Part shown: piece after piece, positions 47,740 to 60,006 of the stretch
Layout: each line of letters begins with the position of its first letter
Numbering within the stretch: the stretch's first letter is position 1
Assembly (NCBI GenBank): GCA_008828725.1
Contig: MEHQ01000176.1
Coordinates: 372,001 to 436,000 of the forward strand
Source of the DNA: Saccharina japonica
Taxonomy: Eukaryota > Sar > Phaeophyceae > Laminariales > Laminariaceae
Reading direction: 5' to 3'
DNA length: 64,000 bases
The notes under the pieces: generated by a model
Seen by the model: only the letters and a program-made list of their open reading frames with translations
The model's database searches: none
What the model was told of the DNA's origin: nothing
Position numbers and translations under genes: made by a program

Positions 47740-48330
47740 GATCCAACAACAAATATGCAGCAGTGTAGTTGCTGCTGTCGTTGTTGCTGCTGTTGTTAAT
47801 GCTGCTGCTGTGCATTAAGTTGACCCGTATTACAGAGCTGATGATTCACATGTGCATCAGCAGCACACGATGGACTGCTGCGATAGCGCATGCCTAAGTA
47901 ACGTGGCTGCGGGCACGGGAGCTACATACAGCAGCAGCTGCAGCAGCAGCAGCAACAGGCGGAAACAGTGGGAGTTTTGGAGCGCAACCACCGTAACGCA
48001 ATTGCTCGACGGCCGGAAATTTGCACAGCTCCACGGAGAGACAACATCATGCAGAATATCAGATAGAAGATCTCATGGTGTACTGCTGTTGCTGTACAGC
48101 CGGCATATAGTGAGCGTTTAGAGAGACACCATCATACAGACTACCAGTATCAGGCAGAGCTAATCATGATGTATTGCTGTACTACAGCAGAGCAAGCAGT
48201 ACTCAATCGACCTCTTCGACAGTAGCTCAATCGGAAGGAATGTGTCTGCGGTCTGCAGGGACACGGAACAACCCGTTTGTTGCTGTGTTGCTGCTGTACA
48301 GGTCTCTCAGGTATTAATAGTGCTTGTAGC
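47740..48330. repeat. CAG/CTG trinucleotide-rich segment
   Basis: Repeated interrupted CAG/CTG and TTG tracts, for example at 47760-47812 and 47930-47962. Open frames here are low-complexity and not called as genes. Confidence 0.6.
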
Positions 48331-49277
48331 GTAGTTACTTGCCGGGCGAATTAATTTATGTTCTTTGCACTTCCCGTCTGCGCAAGAGGCCCTCTTTTGT
48401 CAGGAAATTCACAGGAACTCCTCTGTAAAGTATTTCGCCTAGAGAGTAAACAAGTCGTATCCGTACGAAGTACGTACTGGGGTTGTACGAGTATCATAAA
48501 ATACGCACACCGCTCCTATGTGCGACGGTAGGGTGTCTTCATTGTGTCATCGGGTCTGATGAAAAAAAGAAGTATATATGTCGACTCGTCCCTGGACCAG
48601 CATAGACAGCAGTATATAGGTTGCGGCTCTATATTGTTTGTTGCTGCTCTGTTACTGCTGAGGTACTGCGTACGGGGGGGCACAACCTTACTACTATGCT
48701 TTTCTTGCGTCGCCCGCATTTGGACGGTTTGATGCACGAGTAGGCTACTTTTAATGTATTGTAACATTGTTACTCATTGTGGACACACTAATCCCCCAAA
48801 CAACTGCAATCTTTGGCGGACTAGTCAAAACCTAACTACACCAAATTTTATTGGTTCAAGAATCAACTCCCATCTTACAACCACTCCAAAGGAAAACCTT
48901 TTAGGTTCTACTCTTTTTGGAACCCAGGTGTTGTTGACGTTCTTGTTTGTTAGATCAGAATACCCCAGTACCTAACACAAAAAACGCGGCTGACTATAAC
49001 CGAGTAGAGAAAATGACAGGGACGACGTTCGTCTTCGTGTGCGCGCCGCCGCCTTCCCCATTTTTTGTTTTATTCATCGCAGGATAGGAAGCTACCACTG
49101 TCAGCTTCTATTGGTGTAATAGCTCTTGAAATACACGCACGGGACAGCATCGGCGAGGCAGTCGTCGAAGGCTTGATATAGTGCTCCGTATTTATTGTCG
49201 ATCGCTTGTTTATCCTGATAGATGGCCGATCGAGTGGGTGGCAAAATTGTTCTTGCGACCGCCATGCTTTCGTCTGA
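48331..49277. other. Unassigned intergenic stretch
   Basis: No exon, TIR pair or dispersed repeat recognised. Confidence 0.3.
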
Positions 49278-49562
49278 TTAGCCACCGCTGGGGTAAGCTT
49301 TTCTATGGTTTGTAGCCCGGGCCTCCACTCTTGCTCTGATCGTCGCTCGTTGAGGTTCTCGTTTCATTGCCTCGTTGGTGGTCGTCGGTATTGTCACAAC
49401 AGCGATGGACTGCCTCAGCGACGCTGGCCCAGTGGCAACATGTCTTGCAAGTTGGATGTATTCCCCCACTTCAAGTTGTTTTGATCCGATCGCATGTTGG
49501 GCTCGCATTGCCAAATATTGTTTTAAAATACAAACTCGACTGAAATTGACTTGTATTTTCAT
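49278..49562 (-). CDS. Hypothetical protein fragment
   Basis: A 94-codon minus-strand frame with balanced composition: RAQHAIGSKQLEVGEYIQLA, RQSIAVVTIPTTTNEAMKRE. It stands out from chance frames nearby, but no domain or splice context is evident. It could be an exon or a transposon fragment. Confidence 0.25.
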   Translation of the reverse strand: MKIQVNFSRVCILKQYLAMRAQHAIGSKQLEVGEYIQLARHVATGPASLRQSIAVVTIPTTTNEAMKREPQRATIRARVEARATNHRKAYPSGG

Positions 49563-49586
49563 TAATCGACTTGAAGTTTCTTCCGA

Positions 49587-50039
49587 ATGGGTTCATTAAA
49601 AAAAACGACAAGCAGATACATTTTGTTTTCGCCGAGAAAACGTCGATCTGGTCGAATAAAAAAAGAAGGAAGTTCAAATATACGTATTATATTCGGAGGC
49701 GTGGATACCTGCTGGTACTCAAAAGTTACAGGAGTTTCGTGCCCGGCACCTAAAGCCGACCACCCGACCCGAGCCCTAACTATAACCCTATGCCAGCGAC
49801 CAGTGCTAGGATGCTTCGAGTATGAAGCCTCTAGGTTGATTTTGCTGGCTCCAGATGCTGTGGCTTCTCAAGACATTACCTCGATTACGCCGCTTAATAA
49901 TCTACTCCTTAGTCCACAAGCGTGCGCAAGTAACACAGGTAGCCTGTTATCCTGTGCCGGCCCAAATACTCTGCGGCTTGCCGCTGTGCCGTCGGAGCTC
50001 GTTGACCGTTGGATTAGATCAGATTTGTCAACACAATGA
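49587..50039 (+). other. Open frame of 150 codons, status uncertain
   Basis: Starts with a basic segment (SPRKRRSGRIKKEG) and continues with no recognisable motif. No copy elsewhere in the window. Confidence 0.2.
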
Positions 50040-52048
50040 CGCAGAATTCACGAAATACTGGATTCAAGTTCGATTGATATCTATGCAATTACAGCAGTTG
50101 TTGTTCCTCGGAAATACGGGCCCTTAGTCTTAAGGGACCTATTTTTTAATTTAGTTGGGTCGACTCTCCCTCGCCACACATTACAAAAGCCCTCTTGGTG
50201 ATTCATGTTTGACCAATCAGAAGAAGCACAAGCCGATCAATATATCAAAAGTATTTGAATTGACTTGATTCCAAACGTGTCATCCTTACAGGCTTTTCTT
50301 ACGTATATGTTTTCAAGGTGTCGAGGCTCGGCAACTCAAATAACTGTTTGAAGTTGTTCACCTTGTTCTGCAGTTCCAGTTTTGCTGTCGACTGGTTGGG
50401 ATCTTTGCATTCACGTGTTTTCTCTCCGAATAATTCGTGATTAGAATGGATACTGCTTGCCGCTGCTCTGTATTTACAGGCACGAGAAGTGCAGCTAAGC
50501 GCTTCTGTACCCAAACTACAGCTATTGTAGTACTGCTTGCTGCATGGGTCATACGGTGAGCGATTTATATCACAGTACGAAATATGTACTGTTAGGCAAA
50601 ATATACAACGACAATGCTCCAATTGTCAATACATAGACAGAAGTCGGCTAAACGAAACAATGCTCAAAATGTGGAACAGTATATATACCAGGCATGTAAA
50701 CACATAAGCGATCAACGGATACCCAAGAAAACCAACGAGGATAATCAAGAGCATAGCAACAATACCCCATTTGTCAGCAGTGTTGCCGTCAAGAAGAGCG
50801 CTATGTACCATGCATACATCGTGACGGTCATTCGAGTATTGTCTCCTCTGCCGGCTATAACCACAAATACGCACCCCGTGAGAGCGTGTCCGGTGAAAAC
50901 AAAACAGTGTTATGTACTCGTATGACTCGTACGTGGATTCCGGTGATTGCGGTGCACGCGCGAAAACAAGAATCACGAAACGCTGAAAACGGTCTCATTT
51001 TGGCCGGCCAAAACTATATCACGAGCAAACAAAAAGTAGGCTGATGATAGCACGCACAATATTGTTTCCAATCCTAGCATCCAATTTGACATTTGTCATC
51101 ACCGGGCCCCCTCTGTAGGGCTGCTGCAGCATGATCATTGCAAATTTAAGTGCACCCCTCGGTCGCATTTACACCCTATGTTTGCCTTTGCCATAATCGA
51201 CCATTGTGGGCACGCGCGATGTCGCAGGCGGACAATAGCCCTCCGCGACCAAGACCCACTTGTATTTAGATGCATAGTGTTTCCTTGATTGTTTCATTGG
51301 TGGTTGCCAGGGAAGGCAAAACAATGCTTACCAAGTACCCAGTGAAACTGCAACGATCCAACAACAGGGAATGTCGGCTCTGGTTTAGCTGGAGCTGTAC
51401 ACGACCTGTTGACAATCGCCGGTCCTACACCCTCCGATGAAGTTATATTTTTCTGTGATGTGAGTGTTTTCAGTACTCTGTGATGTGAGTGTTTTCAGTA
51501 CTATTATCAAATCTGACTGTAGCAAAGCTTCGAACTCTACTGGATACGTGGCCGGTTGTGGACGTTTAACTTGCCCCTCTCTGGGTAATAGAAGGTTAAT
51601 ATATTTATGTGAGCTGATATGATGGTGTGAATCGAGTGAGAGCACGGGCGTGTGCAAACACTCCAGTTAATAGCACCTTGATTTCCTAGTACACCGCTAT
51701 ATATTGTACAACGTTTTCTTCAACGCCTACATTCCAAACGCTACTGGACCCTACCTTCTTGAACACTTCAACCATCCTGTTGCTCAAAGGTGCGGTCAAA
51801 TAGCTGCACACGCAGTTACGGTCATACGAGTACAGGAAACAGGTATAAAAGTCAAGCCAATTCATCCATGTACCAGTCTGTTGCTATCACAACCGCGTAT
51901 ATACCGCACAGCTGGAGTACAGAACATCGCTATACCGTACAAAGCATATCATATATTAATTCGATTTATACTTGAAACTATCGTCGTCGTCCGCGCCTTG
52001 GTCTGTACGGGGTCTCACCTGAATCGCGACCCGTTTACCCTTCTTGCA
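50040..52048. other. Gene-poor stretch downstream of the Cys-rich cluster
   Basis: A minus frame at 50976-50626 ends in a strongly hydrophobic segment, IVAMLLIILVGFLGYPLIAY, but lacks any family signature or splice support. Otherwise nothing recognised. Confidence 0.3.
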
Positions 52049-53700
52049 CTACTCCGGAGGAAAACGCGTGACGATGCACGGGGCCATACCAGTGTCGGCG
52101 CAGAAAACATCACTGCCCTGGATTACGCCTGTGCAGCAGGAGTCCTACCAAATGGGGTATCAGGAGCGGGGAACGCGGTTTCGTCATACCGGACAATATT
52201 GGGGGCCTAGCAGTAAATGCCTTCCTCCACATGACGCGTGCTATTGGGGCCGCAACACGTAAACATTGTGAAGCTTCTCCTTTGAGGAGTTCAACACCCC
52301 ACCCAACACCCGACGTACACATTGGGTTGGAATAAACGAAAGGGAAACGGTCATTTGGGGGTATACCCCTGGTGTTCCGGGTATTTGGGGGGTATAGGCA
52401 AAACGCGCCCGTGACGGGCGCTGCCGCGTGCCCGAACAGGACTCAAATGCAATTTCAACGCCCTGGCGAGATAGCCGAGGTCCATGCCAAGCACGCACAC
52501 ATCTGTTTTATTTGTCTCGGGGACAGTCTTGGGCCACACAGAACAGTGGCGCATGAGGGGGTAAACGAAGCCCCCCCGCTTTGACCACATGCTGGGGGAG
52601 GATAACCCCACGTTTCTACTAAACATATCAACTAACCACAATTGACCATTTCTCCCCCCACATTTGGCCGAAACCAAACCTCATTTTGAGCACCTGTGAC
52701 ACCCTCAACAATGACTACAACAGTGTACGTATCCACGTCACGCCCAACAACCCGAATAGACCACCGGGCGGAACATCCAGAACTTGCGAGTAGTCGCCAT
52801 CGGTTGTTTCCCAAGAAATCTCGGCACAACTATACAAACCACATATTTATAGACGAAAGTTTCATCAATATCGGCTGCGTTTACCCCCTCATGCACCGCT
52901 GTCCCATTAGGCCCAAGAACGTACCCAAAAAAACAAAATAGTTGTGTGCGTGCTTGGCATGGGCTTTGGACATTTCGCCAGGGTGTTGGAATTGCGTTTC
53001 AGGGCTGTTCGGGCACGCGGGAGGGCCCGCCGCATTCGCGTTTTGCCTATACCCCTGAATGACCGGACCACCAGAGGGTACACGTACCATTTCCCTCAAC
53101 CAAAAACCCCAAAGTAGTAAAGTACATCGGATCTATCAATATTGGGGAGCTTCCTCAGAGGCATTTGTTCAGGAGCCCCATCATTGAACAATATTCGGGC
53201 TCGACAGGGAAACAACTAGCGCAGCATGGCATAGGTACTGGTCTACCTACTGATGCGTGCGAGCGATCCCCCATTTTCGAGAGGACAGAAGTAAAACCGT
53301 GTGGTTCCCAAACGGTGCCTGCCAAAGGAGGAAGGCGTGCTACGCGATGGTAGAGGGGTGGTTTCCCCACCTAAAAACCTCCGGTCGATGATACCCAAAG
53401 TGCTACCAGCTGAACACCCCCATGCCTTACGAATGTAACGATTATGAAATGTACCCTACAATGGAGTTCTGACGATACTGGGCAGATCTTCAGCAAGCGA
53501 TCAGTACCAACAGTTACAGACTTACCGCGCCACCGGGGCGACTGCCGCAACCGCGTCCTCCGCAAGTCCCGCACTGAGTCTCGCAACAGGCACCGTTCGC
53601 TTCTATGCCACGCGTACCGTCGCTGCAAACCACTTCAAGGATTTCCGTTGGTTCATGGAAGATTCGAGCCGAGAATAAACATCGCGGAGATGCGGGTTCA
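52049..53700 (-). CDS. Small Cys-rich secreted-type protein, paralogue A
   Basis: Minus strand, two exons seen. The upstream exon ends at 53526 with donor GTAAGT and encodes CSDGTRGIEANGACCETQCG followed by TCGGRGCGSRPGGA. The final exon 52144-52049 starts after ACCAAAT..GTAG and encodes DSCCTGVIQGSDVFCADTG then APCIV, with TAG at 52051-52049. The intron is phase 0 and about 1.4 kb, lengthened by an inverted duplication (52335-53095). The pattern CC-x3-CG-x-CGG-x-GC-x2-RPGG then CC-x-(G/E)-x-I..C..APC is shared by three tandem copies here and resembles a Cys-rich domain common in stramenopile extracellular proteins (from memory). The 5' end is not defined; the frame is open to about 53770. 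The exact function is unknown. Confidence 0.65.
52335..53095. repeat. Inverted duplication inside the intron of paralogue A
   Basis: 52335-52580 and 52877-53095 are inverse copies. In both, a frame reads GYRQNA...ACPN...QFQ.PGE....HAKHAH, on + at 52372-52584 and on - at 53099-52881. The spacer is about 300 bp. The protein-level conservation of one frame suggests the duplicated piece was once coding. Confidence 0.7.
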
Positions 53701-54217
53701 CCAAACGTTAGATCCGGAAATACACGGTTGTGTACGCGAAATGAACAATTGCAATGGTGGGATATCAGCGTCGTCTATATCGCAACAGGAAAGGATACAG
53801 AACGCTCGTGATTGGTAAAGGACTACTGTGAATACGAACAAAGGTAGGGGGCTTGCGGGTGCATGTTTCAAGCTTTCGTTTTCAGCTGATTAATTTTCTA
53901 TGTACATAGGATTGTAGTATTTCACCAAATGCCCTACACTTCGTTTACGTGGACTGCACAGATAGACGATCCTGGTGTAAACCGGTAGAAGATGATACGA
54001 ATTACATAACCCCCGCCCTCAACAGTGCCTCAGTCCTGAAACCCAGACAACCACTCCAGCACTAAACCACACACCTTTACCTCGAACTACTTGCCACATT
54101 TGGGTTACTACTTCCTACCACCGATGATATAAGCAGGAACGAAGGCGTATATACCACAGGAAGCTATGAATAACTAAATCCCGAAGAAGCACATAGGGGA
54201 AGATCACGAGGAACATT

Positions 54218-54925
54218 CTAGATGAACCATAGAGAGAGGTAGTAAGAGCTGGTTGTGCTACAGTACAGTAGAACAGGAAACGACGCACATGGGTTATCGA
54301 CGATGCACGGTGCTGCCAAAGCGACACTGCAATCCATGCCGTCGGTCATGATTCGTTCAGTGCAGCAGTTGGTCTGTTCACAGGAGAAGGGGACGAGGCA
54401 TGCTTGGGTCAGCTCGGCCGTTGTTGGGCACTGTGCAGGACACGGCTGTCTGCCATACGCTGGTGGGTCGATTGATATATGCGAAGCCCCGTGCTCCGCT
54501 AGGGTGTGCATATTAGAGCACGAACACAATGAAGTGGTACTGTTGGGCTTACGGAAGAAACTCAAACTAACATGTGGGTATCCGGTGTGTACACTGCAAC
54601 AAAATTCGCGAGATACCTACTGTAGATGAGAACACTGCAAATCAGACTTACTACTGTAGTAGCTAAGCAAATATTTCTTAAGGCCAATTGTTGGGTGACA
54701 TATATAACCCCTTGCCTGAAGAGCCACTTTGATTTAAGCTATGATCCTAGACTACCGTAGCACGGGGCCACAACAGACGCCAACTAACCGGTCCTCCCGG
54801 TCGGCCGCCGCAACCTTCGCCTCCACACGCCCCGCAGGCACTATCGCAGCAAATCATGCCGTTTTGATTATTAGTCTGGATCCCTTGAAGGCCATTATAG
54901 CACGTGTCTTCAGCATAACAGGAGG
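54218..54925 (-). CDS. Small Cys-rich secreted-type protein, paralogue C
   Basis: Minus strand. The upstream exon (about 54925-54789) encodes CYNGLQGIQTNNQNGMICCD then SACGACGGEGCGGRPGGP and ends at donor GTTAGT. The final exon 54373-54218, after GTGAACAG, encodes TNCCTERIMTDGMDCSVALA then APCIVDNPCA, and a longer hydrophobic tail to TAG. The intron is phase 0 and 415 bp, in the same position as in A and B. It sits between paralogues B (upstream) and A (downstream) in the same orientation, as expected from tandem duplication. The start exon is not identified. Confidence 0.65.
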
Positions 54926-55115
54926 ATGCATCGCAGCAAGAGTGGGTTCGTCAAGATTGCACGTCGCGTTTGAGGTGACAGTTGTTAGATAGCACTCATG
55001 GAGAATTCCGTCACAGTGCTACAAACGGCAGGGGTAGGTGTGCACAACAAACAGTAGAAGAAGCACGAGCAGTGACAAAATAGGCTGCACACCCAACGAT
55101 GGGTGCAGTCACTGG

Positions 55116-55872
55116 TCAAGCCAGCGCTCTGTCAGACGCACCTATGACGCACGGCGCCGCCATTTCTTCGCTGCACAGCATACCACCGTTCGTGATTGCG
55201 CCTACGCAGCAAGAGGCCTGATAGCAGAGTACGGGGCGGAACGTGGTTTAGTCAGGCGGTCAAACGTTGGGGGCTGAGCAGTAAACATCTGCGTGCCATA
55301 CGCGTGTGGATGTCTTCATGACTACGACCTCGCCTCTCCCTCGAGACGCGCTACAGTACGGTGTGAGCGTTAGAGCCCAAACCAAACTACGTCACAGGGC
55401 TCCTAAACGCACGACAGGCTATTTGCCTAGAGTCGAGTTTTGGGTACCAGGTATGTATATAACTGCCCCATTGAGAAGGCGAATACAATTCGGCCTGTAT
55501 GTCTACAGTAGTTGCACGCGTCCACGCCAGTCACTAACTCACGGCTCCGCCGGGTCGGGTGGCGCAACCTTCTCCTCCGCATGCCCCGCAGGCCACATCG
55601 CAGCAGGCATTTCCGTTTTGGAGTCCAGCAAGACCGTTACTGCATGTCTGGCCTGCAGCACAACGTGATGATGCATCGAAACGAGCGTGCGTACGGCCGA
55701 CGACGTTAGCCGCTAATGCTAACGCGCTTGGAACTAAGCTAACGCTCACGAACAGTGCATCTCGTACTAGTTTAATACTGTCGAAACTATTTTTGATGCG
55801 TGCTATGGTTAGCTGTGCACTAAACGTTCGTGAGGCACCTCGTTTTGCGAGAGCTATACCTCGCCGTGGCAT
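55116..55872 (-). CDS. Small Cys-rich secreted-type protein, paralogue B
   Basis: Minus strand. The upstream exon is open from an ATG at 55872 and ends at 55543 (donor GTGAGT). It encodes a hydrophobic segment, DALFVSVSLVPSALALAANV, which could act as a signal anchor, then CSNGLAGLQNGNACCDVACG and ACGGEGCATRPGGA. The final exon 55217-55116, after CTATCAG, encodes ASCCVGAITNGGMLCSEEMA then APCVIG, with TGA at 55118-55116. The intron is phase 0 and 325 bp. Whether 55872 is the true start or an upstream exon exists is open. All Cys of the shared pattern are kept, so the gene looks functional. Confidence 0.65.
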
Positions 55873-56321
55873 GCCTTACGAACGAACACATGCCCTTCAA
55901 CCCGATGAGTGCTCCTCTTGTCTGGTATTGGATATTGGTAATCAGTGCACAGCGTTATAAAGCACCAAGTAGTATATTACTTTTGTGCACTAGTTCCCGA
56001 GTTGAAATGCCCCGTCATACAAACATTTTCCTGGCGAGCACCTGCTACTTTGTGTGTGCCGTAGCAATCGTATTGCTGGCTGTGTAGATGGGCAGCGTGT
56101 GTTGAGTTTCCACTGTCGTCGAAGGTGGTGCAACCATATGCGATTGCTGGTATTGGCCTCGTTCCGCAGACTCTCTTCCTTGAACACACAAACTGATTTT
56201 GTTCAAACCAGCTTCCGTCTGCTGCAGTGCGCTCGCGAATACGGCCGATGTATCGGCGGTAGACCTGCGTACGGTACCCGATCCCTTTCTACTATAGAGT
56301 ACTGGAATTTACGACAGCAAG

Positions 56322-56582
56322 ATGGATGGGTTCGCTGGACTGGGATTCCGAGTGCTATCCGCCCTTCGAGGCCCGTTCATGGATACTAGGTGGGACTATT
56401 CATTTGATTTTCGGCCACCATGCCCGCCTGTTTCGACCGTAACCATGGAAGGCCTGCCGGGTTTCCCGATCGAAGGATTGTGTATCACGCGTGGACGAAA
56501 CAGTTTGCCAAAACGCCAAACCGTCGTCATGTTTGCCAGCACACCGTCGATCGAATACGATAATGTTTGCTTTGGACGGTAG
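56322..56582 (+). CDS. Hypothetical 86-aa frame
   Basis: ATG at 56322 in a G+C-rich block. It reads MDGFAGLGFRVLSALRGPFM and later VTMEGLPGFPIEGLC and VMFASTPSIEYDNVCFG. The composition is protein-like. An antisense frame (56656-56396) is also open, so strand is uncertain. No family recognised. Confidence 0.25.
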   Translation: MDGFAGLGFRVLSALRGPFMDTRWDYSFDFRPPCPPVSTVTMEGLPGFPIEGLCITRGRNSLPKRQTVVMFASTPSIEYDNVCFGR

Positions 56583-59500
56583 GGTGGCCGGGTGGCAAAA
56601 CGCGCCAGCGGGCTCTCTTTTACGACGTGCGCAACGTAGAATAAGTAGTAGACCAAGAGAGGAAGGGCTTCCTGATCTAGGCTACGCTAGGCACCTGGAA
56701 GAATGATGGAAGTGTTTTACGTACGAGGGAATAATGCCGAGTGACTGTATGGCATAATATTTGAAGGAGTGCCGTAGTAGGACGTTCATAGGTTGTATCA
56801 AGTCTTTTCAGGTAAAGGGGTTTGGAATTTTCTCCAAATTAGTGGAGAAAACAGGGCGTGAGACCAAGAATTAGTAGTTCGCAGTAGTACAGCAGTAGGT
56901 GTCAAAGCAGCGCAACACTCGCCTCGTTCTCCAGTCTACCGGTATGCAGTAGTAGTGCTCGTCGTGTACTATTACATAGGTACGTGCGAGAGTACAGTAG
57001 ATACCATCCATCTTTCTTTTCGTTTACACACATAATACAACGCAAATGAAGGCGAACACTTGTACCACGGGTATCAGGAGTAGTAGTTGTGTAGTGCTAC
57101 TGCACTGACATGTCGTATATAGCAGGTACACTCTATGTCCCAGTCACAATATCGCAGCAGCCACGTTGGCTTACCAACCAAGACACGGCAACGTTTCGTC
57201 ATGTTCGTGGAAGAAAATAATGAAAAAACAAATATTTAGCTGTGAGTTCGAGATGGATTTTATAGTCCGGCTATCTATCGTAAAAGCTAGAAAGGCAGTT
57301 TTATATCACCAGTTACCATTCTTGCGTGTACACCCCTTTGCAGCGCTGTAGCGTTTATTGGTTGACATATATATGACCTATACCACGGCATTACCGTACA
57401 CTACTGATGTACACTATATATTTAAATGTTTTTTTATGGCAATATGCGTAGCGGCAGCGTACACCATACCACCGGACGAAGCCCCTCTTGTATAATGTGT
57501 CTTAGATATATCTCCTCCACAGACATAATCCAACCCTGCGAAGGACTTCATCCATGACGAGGTAGTGTTGTCGAGCGATAACCTCTGTCGTCTCGTGTTG
57601 TCAAGTTACCGTCCGAAAACCCGATGACACTGAGCCTTTCAACGAATTCGGCAGTGAAATACCTCCGCCTCTGGGGTTCTGAATTTAGAACCGTCAAGCC
57701 CGTCGTAAGGAGAGCTCACCGCTGGAAGTGTGGATGGACGTCAGCGTCGCCAGCCCCAGAAGCACGTACCTGAATCGCATCCTTTTGTCTCAGCACCGAC
57801 TACGCACCCACAGTTATTGTTGAGAAAAGTACGGAACCTGCGCCGAACAAGAGTGAACGGGGGTGGTCGGCAGGTATTTCATTAGATATTCCTTTTGGAA
57901 CACCGTCCAAACGCACGCCTTGATTTTCATTCGTCAGCCCCTCAACGCCACGACATTTGTCGCCCGCCCAACCCGACTAAATATAAATCGGAGATCGTCG
58001 GTCCCGCTTCGGCATGTGCACAGGAATACTTCAAAGGTATATCATACAACACTGATAGCCATGGCGTTTGTCGCGCACATTTCTTGACGTTGCAGGTTGT
58101 GAGTGATGAACCCACAGGAGATATCATGACCCGACTGAATATGCGCTTTGGTGTCAGATGGTAAATGTTTCGCATCTACAGGGCACCCATAAACCTGGGA
58201 ACTGTAGTAGAGGAAGTAAGTGTAAGCTCAAGCCGTGTCAGCTAACAATTTTGTTGACGTCAATATACTAGGGTCGTGTAGTGGCGGCTGGAGCCGTTTT
58301 TCCTTTGGCAGCATTGGCGGGGCGAACTCTGTTTGTAGAATTAGTATCGCGCACTCTTGGTCAGCATCGGTGTGGCAAAGAAAGCCAGCAATACACGTAC
58401 CGTTGACGAACTCCTATTCGGCCTGTGAACGTGTCACCCACCGGAATATGGAACACGAGCGCCGACCGTTCGGGGTCGCATGGCCGTGATTTTTGTCGGA
58501 ACGTTCTTGACTTGAGTCGCTGTGCGCCCCACATTTAAAAACAATCTAGACCCCCTCTGCAGGCTTAGGATTTGTCTAAACTCAGTTTTTGCACATTGTT
58601 GTTGTTGTTGTTGTTGTCTTTACATTGAAAACCGTGCCGGTCTCTCTATCCAGTACCTCCATCTGTCCGTACTAATCCAACACTTGACACGGTCGATTCC
58701 CGTGGTCACAGGCTAACTTACCCAAAAAAAGGTATACTGAAATAAAAGTGGAACCCGAAGGGTCCGCAAAGCAATCATAGCCAGTCCAAAACAGATAGTC
58801 TGGAGCCCTCCGCTCCCCTCTATACGCTATGTGAAGGTAAAAATAAAAATGGAAAAGTCAACATCACCAATCGGGGGTACACGCCCCCTGATTCTATCTT
58901 GGTGCCCCTATAATGCCGGGGTGTTCCGTGCCGGGTTCACGCCGGTCAGGCAAACAAATCGAGTCCTCCATCCTGATTATAAACGAAGACATGCTACGGG
59001 GGAAGGGAACTATGGTTCCGTGTGACTGATGTACCCCCGGCCTGCGAACAGTGTAACTGCAAAAGGTCAAAACAACTTTGCGTGTGATAATTCGACCGCC
59101 TATACTATGTTTTTATTTGCCCCCATGCAGGTTGTAAGCCAGTGCCCCCCTGGGTGGTATGCACACAGTACCGCGGACAAGAGCACCCCACGAAACAGAT
59201 ACGGCCAGCCTTTAATCAGTTTGCGCAAAGCGAGTATATATTCCTGATTGGGGGGAAGAGAAATCTGACAGCTGAGGAGTTCAGGCGGTGTACACATAGT
59301 GCAGCCATACTACTGAGGGGGCGCACGAAGCCTTGCTACATGTACGAGGTGTTGTTTATAACAATTATTCGTCTACAACACAGCTTGCACGTTGGTTTTG
59401 GGTGTCATTTCTCTGTCTGAAACGAAGCATGTATTGACGGATTAAAGCACCATTACGGTATATTCGTAGTATTAGTGATCTTAGACATATCGTATCATGG

Positions 59501-59689
59501 GCCATGGTGAATGACGGGGCACGGTGTGGGGTAGCGCATGTCGCCCCCTGATGCCATGTTGAGCATTTTTTTCCAGGCGCAAACCCATGATATGGTAGGT
59601 TCCATGGCGTACGGCAGTGTAGGCCATAGTAGGTAGAAATAATCTGGGAGTCATAAAGTTGATTGTTTCAAATCATGTACAACTGCTCC
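56583..59689. other. Gene-poor stretch with scattered possible exons
   Basis: 57895-58160 contains a frame reading NATTFVARPTRLNI up to a GTATAT, and a block after GTTGCAG (58096) reading VVSDEPTGDIMTRLN. 58272-58390 reads GRVVAAGAVFPLAALAGRTL. They do not join in consistent phase, so no gene is called. A TTG microsatellite lies near 58598-58616. Confidence 0.25.
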
Positions 59690-60006
59690 TGGTACACGTC
59701 ATACTCCGAGGATACTCCTCCGAGTATAGAGTACATTTTGTACTCAGTACTGAGAGTATGAGCGTATTAGCTGCCTAAACACTGATAGTAAATGGGAGTA
59801 TGAGCAGTGCCCCAGGCCCAAATACTGTGAATACAACGACACCCGCAGTAATTGGACCCCGAAACCCTTCACTCTATTGCTAATATCCAGAGTACAGAAT
59901 GTGGGAATACTTCAAGAACTCACCGTATCCGCAGTACTTAAACCGTAATACTGCAAGTACACGCATCTGATGTATTTGTTCTCGGAACTACTTTACTTTA
60001 TTCCCA
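59690..60006. mobile_element. Half copy of the ACTCGGAGTAC-motif hAT-like element
   Basis: Matches the right arm of 5808-6571 (ATACTCCGAG, GAGTACATTTTGTACTC, CCCAAATACTG, GGACCCCGAAA, CAAGTACACGCATCTGATGTATTT). The left arm and core are absent, and the CACAGATGCTC end is missing. Confidence 0.6.

Noticed and set aside
58096..58160. DEPTG motif as an ABC-transporter Walker B/D-loop
   Set aside because: Only a five-residue match, with no Walker A, signature motif or consistent flanking exons.
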